22,440 nt of DNA. Source: CAYYWV01 sp964531525. Its GTDB lineage: Bacteria; Pseudomonadota; Alphaproteobacteria; JAAXGF01. The number at the start of each line of letters is the position of its first letter. Within the stretch, counting starts at the first letter, position 1. A model generated the notes under the pieces. It was not told the origin of the DNA. It did not search any database and worked only from the letters and a program-made list of their open reading frames with translations. This document shows positions 1 to 7,221 of this stretch, piece after piece. The position numbers and the translations under genes were made by a program. The stretch is taken from the NCBI GenBank assembly GCA_964531525.1, contig CAZHDF010000044.1:1-22440 (forward strand). Reading direction: 5' to 3'.

Positions 1-684
1 CATCTGCTGACCCGCGAGCGCGGCTTGCACGCGGGGCTCGCGCGGGGCGGGGCGGGGCCGCGCGGCCGGGGGCTCTATCAGGCCGGCAACCGAATCGCCG
101 CCCATTGGCGGGCGCGGCTCGCCGAGCATCTCGGCACCCTGACGGGCGAGCTCGTCAAGGCCCATGCCGCCGCCTTGATCGACGATCCACTGCGCCTCGC
201 CGCGTTGAGCTCGGCTTGCGCGGTCGCCGACGCGGCCCTGCCCGAGCGCCAGCCCTGCGCGACGCTGTTCGACGGCCTCGCGGCGCTGATCGCGGTCCTG
301 GAAAGCGAGGCGCAGTGGCCGGCGGCCTACGTCCGCTGGGAGATCGGGCTGCTCGACGTGCTCGGCTTCGGGCTGTCCCTCGACGCCTGCGCGGCGACCG
401 GGCACAACGACGACCTCGCCTATGTCTCGCCCAAGACCGGCCGCGCGGTGGGGCGCGCGGCGGGCGAGCCCTACCGCGATCGCCTGCTGCCGCTGCCGGG
501 CTTCCTCATCGGCCGCGGCGCGGCCGACCACGAGGCGGTGCGCGACGGCCTGCGACTGACGGGCCGGTTCCTGGAGCGTCACGTCTTCGCCCCCCACGAC
601 CGCGCGCCGCCGCCCGCCAGGGAGCGATTTGTTGAGCGATTTTCTCGCACTCATACCACATCTGGTGGTATAAGCGCCCCATGA
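1..684 (+). CDS. recO: DNA repair protein RecO, C-terminal part (5' end outside window)
   Basis: The reading frame is open from base 1 and ends at a TGA at 682-684, so the N-terminal OB-fold is mostly missing. What remains (about 227 residues) is the helical and C-terminal part of RecO, the mediator that loads RecA on SSB-coated gaps in the RecFOR pathway. Recognisable blocks are the LTRERGLHAGLARG strand, the central YVRWEIGLLDVLGFGL segment and the alphaproteobacterial block DLAYVSPKTGRAVGRAAGEP followed by RDRLLPLPGFL. The C-terminus after RERFVERF is about 12 residues of threonine/serine/glycine-rich tail encoded by an unusually AT-rich stretch, which also carries a palindrome and a candidate parC promoter. 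The stop overlaps the parC start as ATGA, implying translational coupling. The identification is secure; the start lies outside the window. Confidence 0.9.
   Translation, partial: HLLTRERGLHAGLARGGAGPRGRGLYQAGNRIAAHWRARLAEHLGTLTGELVKAHAAALIDDPLRLAALSSACAVADAALPERQPCATLFDGLAALIAVLESEAQWPAAYVRWEIGLLDVLGFGLSLDACAATGHNDDLAYVSPKTGRAVGRAAGEPYRDRLLPLPGFLIGRGAADHEAVRDGLRLTGRFLERHVFAPHDRAPPPARERFVERFSRTHTTSGGISAP
653..674 (+). promoter_or_regulatory. Extended -10 promoter candidate with overlapping palindromic operator before parC
   Basis: ATACCAC (653-659) and GTGGTAT (665-671) form a perfect 7-bp inverted repeat with a 5-base centre, in an AT-rich patch at the end of recO. The right arm runs into TGGTATAAG (666-674), a good extended -10 element (TGN + TATAAG). 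The ATG of parC begins six bases after it, so initiation there would give a leaderless or nearly leaderless parC mRNA. No good -35 hexamer sits 16-18 bases upstream, which an extended -10 can tolerate. A repressor bound to the palindrome would block this promoter. The identity of any regulator is unknown. The repeat could instead act as an RNA hairpin within the recO-parC message. Confidence 0.4.
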
Positions 685-2900
685 GTGGCGCAGCGCCCCA
701 AGATACCGTTCGTCCCGTCGCCTTCGCCGATGCCCTCGGCGAGCGCTACCTGGCCTATGCGCTCTCGACCATCATGTCGCGCTCGCTGCCCGACGTGCGC
801 GACGGGCTCAAGCCGGTCCATCGCCGGCTGCTCTATGCCATGCGCGAGCTGCGCCTGAACCCCGAGGCGGGGTTCAAGAAATGCGCCCGCGTGGTCGGCG
901 ACGTGATCGGCAAGTTTCACCCCCACGGCGACGCCGCGGTCTACGACGCCCTGGTGCGCCTCGCCCAGTCCTTCGCGGTGCGCTATCCGCTGGTCGACGG
1001 CCAGGGCAACTTCGGCAACGTCGACGGCGATAACGCCGCCGCCATGCGCTACACCGAGGCGCGGCTGACCGATGTCGCGATGGCGCTTCTCGACGGGATC
1101 GACGAGGACGCGGTCGATTTCCGCGCCACCTACGACGGCGGCGACGAGGAGCCGGTGGTGCTGCCGGCGCGCTTTCCCAACCTGCTCGCCAACGGCGCGA
1201 CCGGGATCGCGGTCGGCATGGCGACCAGCATTCCGCCCCATAACGTCGGCGAGCTGTGCGACGCGCTGATCCATCTTCTCGATCGTCCCCGGGCGACGAC
1301 CGAGGCCCTGGTCGAGCGCCTGCGCGGTCCCGATTTCCCGACCGGCGGCGTACTGGTCGAGCCCCCGGAGGCCCTGATCGAGGCCTACGAGACCGGGCGC
1401 GGCTCGTTCCGCCTGCGCGCCCGCTGGTCGGTCGAGAAGCTCAAGCACGGCCAGTATCGGATCATCGTCGACGAGATTCCCTATCAGGTGCAGAAAGCGC
1501 GGGTGATCGAGAAGATCGCCGCCCTGATGGCGGCCCGCAAGCTCAATGCGCTCGCCGATATCCGCGATGAATCGGACGAAAGGGTGCGCATCGTCCTGGT
1601 GCCGCGCAGCCGCTCGATCGATCCCGCCGCGCTGATGGAGCAGCTCTTCCGGGCGACCGACCTCGAGACCCGCTTCGGCCTCAACATGAACGTGCTCGAC
1701 CGTGACCGGGTGCCTCGCGTAATGGGGTTGCGCGAGGTGCTCGAGGCCTTTCTCGATCACCGACGCGAAGTGCTCGAACGCCGCAGCCGCCACCGCCTGC
1801 GCGCGATCGCGCGACGGCTCGACATGCTCGCGGGCTATCTCGTCGCCTATCTCAACCTCGACGAGGTGATCCGCATCATTCGCGAGGACGACGAGCCCAA
1901 GCCGGTCCTCATGGCGACCTTCTCGATCACCGACGCCCAGGCCGAGGCGATCTTGAACATGCGCCTGCGCGCGCTGCGCAAGCTCGAGGAGATGGAGATC
2001 CGCCGCGAGCGCGACGCCCTGGTGGCCGAGCGCGACGGGCTCGAGGCCCTGCTCGGCGACGAGAAGCTGCGTCGCAAGGCGCTGCGCGCCGAGCTGATCG
2101 ACATCCGCAAGAAATTCGGCGCCGAGACCGAGCTCGGCCAGCGCCGCACCGAGCTCGCCGGCCCACCCGTGGCGGTCGAGATGCCCTGCGACGCATTGGT
2201 CGAGCGCGAGCCGATCACCATCCTGTGCTCGGAGAAGGGATGGATTCGGGCGATCAAGGGCCACGGCAACGGCGAAGAGACCAAGTACAAGGAAGGCGAC
2301 CGGGGCCGCTTCGTCGTCCGCGCCGAGACCACCGACAAGCTGGTGGTGTTCGCGACCAACGGGCGCTTCTACACGCTGCCTTGCGACCGCCTGCCGCGCG
2401 GCCGAGGCTTCGGCGAGCCGCTACGCCTGATGATCGAGCTCGGCAACGACCACGACGCGGTGGCGCTGTTCGTCCACCGACCCGGCCGCAAGCTGCTGGT
2501 CGCCTCGAGCGACGGGCGCGGCTTCGTGGTCGCGGAAGACGCGGTGCTCGCCCAGACCCGCCAGGGCCGCCAGGTGCTGAACGTGCCCTCGGGCGTCGAG
2601 GCGACGGTCTGCACCCCGGTCTACGGCGACGCGGTCGCGGTGATCGGCGACAACCGCAAGCTGATCGCCTTTCCCCTCGACGAGGTGCCGGAAATGACCC
2701 GCGGACGCGGCGTGATCCTTCAGCGCTACCGCGACGGCGGGCTCGCGGACGCGATCGTCTTTTCGCGCGCCGAGGGGCTGACCTGGCGCTCGGGCGAGCG
2801 CACGCGCACGCTCGCCGATCTCGCCCCCTGGTGGGGTAAGCGCGCCCAGGCCGGTCGCCTGCGCCCCCAGGGCTTTCCACGCTCGAACCGCTTTACCTGA
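681..2900 (+). CDS. parC: DNA topoisomerase IV subunit A
   Basis: This 739-residue protein is the breakage-reunion subunit of topoisomerase IV, which decatenates daughter chromosomes with ParE. It opens with the typical FADALGERYLAYALSTIMSR block. The winged-helix/tower domain follows with the catalytic tyrosine in AAMRYTEARL (Tyr124), then a coiled-coil segment (about 430-490) and a C-terminal beta-pinwheel of degenerate blades (about 500-720). ParC is favoured over GyrA by the short C-terminus, the absence of a clear GyrA box and the recO neighbour. The loop equivalent to the quinolone determining region reads HPHGDAAVYDA, with Ala85 where Escherichia coli ParC has Ser80 and Asp89 at the acidic position. 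The start overlaps the recO stop by ATGA, and the 739-residue length is normal for alphaproteobacterial ParC. Confidence 0.93.
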   Translation: MSGAAPQDTVRPVAFADALGERYLAYALSTIMSRSLPDVRDGLKPVHRRLLYAMRELRLNPEAGFKKCARVVGDVIGKFHPHGDAAVYDALVRLAQSFAVRYPLVDGQGNFGNVDGDNAAAMRYTEARLTDVAMALLDGIDEDAVDFRATYDGGDEEPVVLPARFPNLLANGATGIAVGMATSIPPHNVGELCDALIHLLDRPRATTEALVERLRGPDFPTGGVLVEPPEALIEAYETGRGSFRLRARWSVEKLKHGQYRIIVDEIPYQVQKARVIEKIAALMAARKLNALADIRDESDERVRIVLVPRSRSIDPAALMEQLFRATDLETRFGLNMNVLDRDRVPRVMGLREVLEAFLDHRREVLERRSRHRLRAIARRLDMLAGYLVAYLNLDEVIRIIREDDEPKPVLMATFSITDAQAEAILNMRLRALRKLEEMEIRRERDALVAERDGLEALLGDEKLRRKALRAELIDIRKKFGAETELGQRRTELAGPPVAVEMPCDALVEREPITILCSEKGWIRAIKGHGNGEETKYKEGDRGRFVVRAETTDKLVVFATNGRFYTLPCDRLPRGRGFGEPLRLMIELGNDHDAVALFVHRPGRKLLVASSDGRGFVVAEDAVLAQTRQGRQVLNVPSGVEATVCTPVYGDAVAVIGDNRKLIAFPLDEVPEMTRGRGVILQRYRDGGLADAIVFSRAEGLTWRSGERTRTLADLAPWWGKRAQAGRLRPQGFPRSNRFT

Positions 2901-3081
2901 CGGTGCCCGCCGGGCGGCCCGAAGCGGGGGAAAGCAAAGTTTTCTCGCCATTTTCGACGCGCTCGGCTACAAGCAAGCGGCGGCGCGCCGAGGCATAAAA
3001 GGGTCCGCGCGACGCCTTGCCAGGGGGCTGGTAGCGGCCCGCCAAAGGGCCGCCGGAGGGCTGAAACAGGGAGCCGATGGG
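2901..3081. other. Leader region of the TRAP permease operon
   Basis: These 181 bases between parC and dctQ hold no credible gene. A perfect 7-bp inverted repeat, GCGGCCC (3034-3040) and GGGCCGC (3047-3053) with loop GCCAAA, lies 28 bases before the dctQ start. It has no T-tract after it, so it is not an intrinsic terminator; it could be a leader hairpin or an operator. AT-rich patches near 2938-2956 and 2996-3000 (ATAAAA) may contain the promoter, but no -35/-10 pair with good spacing stands out. No convincing terminator for parC is visible; the GC-rich bases at 2901-2930 lack a clean hairpin plus T-tract. Confidence 0.4.
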
Positions 3082-3627
3082 GTGGAAGCGATCGCTCGCT
3101 TCGTGCGTATCGTCGATTCCGTGAACGAACGGGTCGGGCGCGCCGTCGCCTGGCTGACGCTCGCGATGGTGCTGATCACCTTCCTGGTGGTCATCCTGCG
3201 CTATGTCTTCGCGCTCGGCTGGGTGGCGATGCAGGAATCCTACGTCTGGCTCCACGGCATCGTGTTCATGGGCGGCGCGGGCTATACGCTGCTTCACGAC
3301 GGCCATGTCCGGGTCGATATCTTCTATCGCCCGCGCGACGCGCGCCACAAGGCGCTGGTCGATCTTCTCGGCTCGCTGTTCCTGCTGCTGCCGATCATCG
3401 TCATGGTGGCGGTCATAAGCTGGCCCTATGTGCTCGATTCCTGGCTCACGCTCGAGGGGTCGCGCGAGGCCGGAGGGCTTCAGGGACTGTTCCTTCTCAA
3501 GTCCTTCCTTCTGGTCTACAGCCTGCTGATGGGGCTTCAGGGGCTCTCGATGATGGGGCGCAGCCTGCTTACCCTGCGCGGCCACCCATTGCCGCCGGTC
3601 GGCGATGGCGAGGAGGAGCTTCTGTGA
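3082..3627 (+). CDS. dctQ: TRAP transporter small permease (DctQ family)
   Basis: The 181-residue protein has four hydrophobic segments (about 20-40, 50-72, 92-115 and 130-155) and the hallmark DctQ features: a first helix ending in LRYVFALGWVAMQE, then the YVWLHGIVFMGGAGYTLLHD block and GHVRVDIFYR. DctQ is the membrane scaffold subunit that pairs with the DctM transport subunit in tripartite, binding-protein-dependent secondary transporters driven by sodium or proton gradients. The GTG start is chosen because a purine-rich CAGGGAG lies about ten bases before it and the protein then begins at the usual point; the nearby ATG at 3077 is out of frame. The stop overlaps the dctM start (GTGA), so the two permease genes are translationally coupled. 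No binding-protein gene accompanies them on this strand. Confidence 0.9.
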   Translation: MEAIARFVRIVDSVNERVGRAVAWLTLAMVLITFLVVILRYVFALGWVAMQESYVWLHGIVFMGGAGYTLLHDGHVRVDIFYRPRDARHKALVDLLGSLFLLLPIIVMVAVISWPYVLDSWLTLEGSREAGGLQGLFLLKSFLLVYSLLMGLQGLSMMGRSLLTLRGHPLPPVGDGEEELL

Positions 3628-5192
3628 GCTTCGGCGCCGAGGTTCTCAGCCTTCTCATGTTCGCCACCGCCTGCGCGGTGCTGTTGGCGGGCTATCCGGT
3701 CGCCTTCTCGCTCGCCGGAACGGCCTTCGCCTACGCGGTGATCGGTTCGTTCTTCGACGTCTTCGACCTCAGGCTTCTGGGCGGGCTTTCCTCGCGCTAC
3801 CTGGGCGTGATGCTGAACGAGGTGCTGGTCGCGGTGCCCTTGTTCGTCTTCATGGGCGTGATGCTCGAACGCGCCAGGATCGCCGAGCAGCTTCTGGAGA
3901 CCATCGGCCTTCTGTTCGGGCGCCTGCGCGGCGGGCTCGGCTATTCGGTCGTGATCGTCGGCATGCTGCTCGCCGCCTCGACCGGGATCGTCGGCGCGAC
4001 CGTGGTGACCATGGGGCTTCTCAGCCTGCCGACCATGCTCAAGCGGGGCTACGACCCCAAGCTCGCGACCGGGGTGATCTGCGCCTCGGGCACCCTGGGA
4101 CAGATCATTCCGCCCTCGATCGTGCTGGTGCTTCTCGGCGACATTCTTCAGGGCGCCAACACCCAGGCACAGCTCGCCTTGGGAAATTTCGCGCCCGATC
4201 CGGTTTCGGTGGTCGATCTGTTCGCGGGCGCCTTCATCCCCGGGCTCGTGCTGGTGGTTCTTTACATGGCCTGGATCACGCTCATGGCGGTGATCCGGCC
4301 GAACTCCTGCCCGACGATCGTCGACAGCGGCGAATATGGAAATCTGGCCAGCCGCACCCTTCGCGTTCTAGTGCCGCCCGCGATCCTGATCCTTTCGGTG
4401 CTCGGCTCGATCATCGCCGGGGTCGCCACGCCGACCGAGGCGGCGGCGGTCGGCTCCACGGGCGCGCTCCTGCTTGCCGGACGCAGCCTCGTGCCCGAGC
4501 GCCCGATACCGATCTACGCCGCCGGACTTTCATTGGTCGCGATGCTGTTGATCGCCTCCTCCTTCGACATGCGCATGCAACGCGACGTGGTGCCGTTCGC
4601 CGACCGCGCCGCCTTCATCGTCGCCTGCCTTCTCTCGCTCGGCCTGATCTGGGGTCTGGTCGTGAGCCTCGTTCGCGTCCATCGTTCGGGCGTTCTCGGC
4701 AACGTCATGCGCTCGACCATGAAGATCAGCTGCATGGTCTTCATCATTTTGTTGGGGGCCTCGGTGTTCTCGCTCGTCTTCCGGGGCTTCGGCGGCGACG
4801 TGCTGGTCGCCGACCTGCTGAGTGACCTGCCGGGCGGGGCGCTGGGCGCCATGATCGCGGTCATGGCGCTCATGTTCGTGATGGGTTTCTTTCTCGACTT
4901 CATCGAGATCGTGTTCGTGGTCGTGCCGATCGTCGGCCCGGTGCTGATTCAGCTCGGGCTCGACCCGATCTGGCTCGGGGTGATGATCGCGATCAATCTT
5001 CAGACGAGCTTTCTCACGCCGCCGTTCGGCTTCGCGTTGTTCTACCTGCGCGGCGTCGCGCCGCCCTCGGTCACGACCATGGACATCTACCGGGGCATCG
5101 TCCCCTTCGTCCTGATCCAGATTCTGGGGCTGATCGTGCTCGCCCTGTTTCCCGCGCTCGCGACCTGGTTGCCCAAGGCGCTGTTCGGTTGA
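3624..5192 (+). CDS. dctM: TRAP transporter large permease (DctM family, long variant with inserted helices)
   Basis: At 522 residues this is the long form of DctM, the ion-coupled transport subunit (usual short form about 430). Family signatures include GQIIPPSIVLVLLGD (159-172) and GVATPTEAAAVG (266-277). Between about residues 285 and 355 there is an extra stretch with two hydrophobic segments (LSLVAMLLIASSF and FIVACLLSLGLIWGLVVSLV) that the short DctM lacks. Such long proteins are commonly annotated as mannitol/chloroaromatic-type large permeases, but that name says little about substrate. The GTG start overlaps the dctQ stop by four bases and is preceded by AGGAGGAG (3611-3618), an ideal ribosome site. 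The gene converges on dctP, whose terminator lies just past the dctM stop. The likely substrate is a 2-oxo or hydroxy acid, inferred from the neighbouring binding protein. Confidence 0.9.
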   Translation: MSFGAEVLSLLMFATACAVLLAGYPVAFSLAGTAFAYAVIGSFFDVFDLRLLGGLSSRYLGVMLNEVLVAVPLFVFMGVMLERARIAEQLLETIGLLFGRLRGGLGYSVVIVGMLLAASTGIVGATVVTMGLLSLPTMLKRGYDPKLATGVICASGTLGQIIPPSIVLVLLGDILQGANTQAQLALGNFAPDPVSVVDLFAGAFIPGLVLVVLYMAWITLMAVIRPNSCPTIVDSGEYGNLASRTLRVLVPPAILILSVLGSIIAGVATPTEAAAVGSTGALLLAGRSLVPERPIPIYAAGLSLVAMLLIASSFDMRMQRDVVPFADRAAFIVACLLSLGLIWGLVVSLVRVHRSGVLGNVMRSTMKISCMVFIILLGASVFSLVFRGFGGDVLVADLLSDLPGGALGAMIAVMALMFVMGFFLDFIEIVFVVVPIVGPVLIQLGLDPIWLGVMIAINLQTSFLTPPFGFALFYLRGVAPPSVTTMDIYRGIVPFVLIQILGLIVLALFPALATWLPKALFG

Positions 5193-5204
5193 TCGGGCGG
5201 TCCC

Positions 5205-5233
5205 AAAAAAACGGCGAGGCCGAAGCCCCGCCG
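5205..5233 (-). terminator. Intrinsic terminator of dctP (minus strand)
   Basis: Read on the minus strand, CGGCGGGGC - TTCG - GCCTCGCCG forms a 9-bp stem (one G-U pair) closed by a UUCG tetraloop and is followed at once by seven T residues (5211-5205). This is a textbook rho-independent terminator, 25 bases past the dctP stop. On the + strand the same stem has an A-C mismatch and no following T-tract, so it should work in one direction only and end the bpt-dctP transcript before it runs into dctM. Confidence 0.88.
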
Positions 5234-5258
5234 AAGGTCGTTCGTTCCTGCTCCCGAA

Positions 5259-6353
5259 TCAGCCCGCGTATTTGAACGGCAGCGACCGCGCGGCGAGGTA
5301 GGTCTGCTCGGAAATCTTCGACCAGGCGATCGCGTCCTTGCGGAACTTGAGAATGTTGTCGAGCACCTCGCGGCTGAGCGGGTCCTGCGAGGCGAGGTCG
5401 TTGATGACCTGCCCGGAAAGCTCGCCCAAGCGGTTGAGGAGCGAGTCGGGGAACTTCTTGAGGATCACCCCGTGCTTGTTGACGAGCTGCGAGAGCGACT
5501 CGTTGTTGCGCGCCACGAACTCGCTGAGCACGAGTTGGTTGACCGCGCCATGGGCGGCCTCGACCACCGCCTTGAGATCGTCGGGCAGCTTCTCCCAGGC
5601 ATTGAGATTGATGAAGCTGTCGAGCACCGTCGCGGGCTCGTGCCAGCCCGGGTAGTAATAGAGCTTGGCGCTTTTGTAGAGGCCGAAGGCGAGGTCGTTG
5701 TAGGGACCGACCCATTCGGTCGCGTCGATCGCGCCCGAGGCGAGCGCCGGCGGAATTTCGCCGCCGGGCAGGTTGACCACGTTGCCGCCGGCGGCCTTGA
5801 CCACCTCGCCGCCGAGGCCCGGGATCCGCATCTTGAGGCCCTTGTAGTCCTCGGGCGAGTTGATCTCCTTGTTGAACCAGCCGCCCATCTGAACCCCGGT
5901 ATTGCCGGCCGGGAAGAACTTGCAGCCGAGCTTCTTGTAGACCTTGTCGGCCATCGCCTGACCGCCGCCGTACTGGAACCAGGCGTTGAGCTCCTGCGCG
6001 GTGAGGCCGAAGGGTAGCGAGGCGATGAACTGCGAGGCCGGCACCTTGCCCTTCCAGTAATAGGGGGCGCCGTTGCCCATTTCGACCGTGCCGCCGGCGA
6101 CCGCGTTGATCGATTCGAAGGCCGGCACGATCTCGCCGGCGCCGAACACCTTGACCGTCAGCCGACCGCCCGAGCCGCGGGAGATCAGGTCGGCCAGGAT
6201 ATTGGCGCCGGTGCCGAGGCCGGGGAAGTTCTTTGGCCAGGTCGTGACCATGCGCCATTCCATCCGTCCCTGCGAGATGGCCGGGGTCGGAAAGGTCGCG
6301 GCGGTCGTGACCGCGCCGGCGGCGGCGATCGTCAGAAATTCACGGCGTTTCAT
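5259..6353 (-). CDS. dctP: TRAP transporter substrate-binding protein (DctP family, TakP-like)
   Basis: This 364-residue periplasmic binding protein starts with a twin-arginine-type signal (KRREFL at residues 2-7, hydrophobic stretch, cleavage near PAIS/QGR). The mature part has DctP features: the arginine block KGLKMRI (Arg176), NTGVQMGGWF (151-160), EWVGPYND (213-220) and YYYPGWHEP. These closely resemble what I recall of TakP from Rhodobacter sphaeroides and the lactate-binding relatives, so a 2-oxo acid or hydroxy acid ligand is likely but unproven. An upstream extension of the frame exists, but the signal peptide and GGGAG, five bases before this ATG, fix the start. The start overlaps the end of bpt by 14 bases, so dctP is probably transcribed with bpt. 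It converges on the dctQM genes it presumably serves. Confidence 0.92.
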   Translation of the reverse strand: MKRREFLTIAAAGAVTTAATFPTPAISQGRMEWRMVTTWPKNFPGLGTGANILADLISRGSGGRLTVKVFGAGEIVPAFESINAVAGGTVEMGNGAPYYWKGKVPASQFIASLPFGLTAQELNAWFQYGGGQAMADKVYKKLGCKFFPAGNTGVQMGGWFNKEINSPEDYKGLKMRIPGLGGEVVKAAGGNVVNLPGGEIPPALASGAIDATEWVGPYNDLAFGLYKSAKLYYYPGWHEPATVLDSFINLNAWEKLPDDLKAVVEAAHGAVNQLVLSEFVARNNESLSQLVNKHGVILKKFPDSLLNRLGELSGQVINDLASQDPLSREVLDNILKFRKDAIAWSKISEQTYLAARSLPFKYAG

Positions 6354-7158
6354 TCTCGTCTCCCATTGCTTCTTTCGGATTCTTTGTCGGATTCTTGGGC
6401 GGCGTGACGGGAGTCTCCGACCCGTCCGCTCCTTCCCCCCCATCGAGAAGCCGCCAGCCATCCGGCCCGAGCGCCTCGATCGGACGAAATTTCGTTTTAT
6501 AGGACATCTTGCGACACGCGGCGATCCAGTAGCCGAGATAGACATGGGCGAGCCCCAGCTCGCGCGCGCGTTCGACGTGCCAGAGCACCACATGGGTCCC
6601 GGCGCTGCGCGCCGCCTGCTCCGGATCGTAGAACTTGTAAACGCCCGAAAGCGCGTCGCGCATCCGGTCGGTCAGCGACACCGCGACGAGCCGGTTCTCG
6701 GGGTCGCGAAACTCGACCACCGAGGTTTCCACGCGGGTCTCCTCGACCATCGCGCGGTAGTCGCCGAAGGTCATGCCCGCCATGCCGCCGTCGGCGTGTC
6801 GCGAGCGCTGGTAGCGCGAGAAAAGATCGTACTGCTCGGCGCTCGCGCGCGGCAGCCGCTCGATCGCGCGAAGATCGGCGTTGCGGCGCATGACGCGCCG
6901 CTGGCCGCGGCTCGGGCGGAAGCGATCGACCGCGATGCGCACCGGCACGCAGGCGGCGCAGTCCCGGCAGGCCGGCTTGTAGACCATGGTATGGCTGCGC
7001 CGATAGCCGGCGCGCACGAGACTGTCGTGAACCGCTTCCGCGCCGGCGGTCGGAAGCTCGGTCACCACCTTGTTCTCCCAGCGCCCGGAAAGATAGGGGC
7101 AGGGCTGGGCCATGGTTCCGAAGAAGAACTGAAGCGTGCCGTCTTGGGGCCTGTTCAT
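6340..7158 (-). CDS. bpt: Aspartate/glutamate leucyltransferase (N-end rule, Bpt/ATE family)
   Basis: The 272-residue protein transfers leucine from Leu-tRNA to proteins with N-terminal Asp or Glu, marking them for ClpS/ClpAP degradation. The N-terminal ATE domain shows PCPYLSGRWENKVVTEL (19-35) and the cysteine cluster CRDCAAC (64-70) inside the YRRSHTMVYKP region. The C-terminal ATE domain shows SGVYKFYDPE, GTHVVLWHVERARELGLAHVYLGYWI in consecutive blocks and KMSYKTKFRP. The last 30 or so residues (proline/asparagine/lysine-rich, ending NETP) extend beyond the usual core and overlap the dctP ribosome site and start. No strong Shine-Dalgarno precedes the ATG. It lies 63 bases behind the SLC13-type permease gene on the same strand, so one SLC13-bpt-dctP transcript is possible. 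Function is assigned from the family. Confidence 0.93.
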   Translation of the reverse strand: MNRPQDGTLQFFFGTMAQPCPYLSGRWENKVVTELPTAGAEAVHDSLVRAGYRRSHTMVYKPACRDCAACVPVRIAVDRFRPSRGQRRVMRRNADLRAIERLPRASAEQYDLFSRYQRSRHADGGMAGMTFGDYRAMVEETRVETSVVEFRDPENRLVAVSLTDRMRDALSGVYKFYDPEQAARSAGTHVVLWHVERARELGLAHVYLGYWIAACRKMSYKTKFRPIEALGPDGWRLLDGGEGADGSETPVTPPKNPTKNPKEAMGDENETP

Positions 7159-7221
7159 GACGCGATGTTCATGGCGACTGCTCGCGGCCGGTCACGGCGG
7201 CGCATTGCGCGCGCCGGCTCC

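Noticed and set aside
651..2264. 537-codon open frame antisense to parC
   Set aside because: It lies opposite a clear ParC, has low-complexity Asp/Arg/Gly/His composition and no recognisable domain; such frames are expected in very GC-rich coding DNA.
2901..2945. parC terminator in the GC-rich bases after the stop
   Set aside because: Only short self-complementary stretches (CCCGC/GCGGG with a 13-base loop) are present, with no T-tract directly after them.
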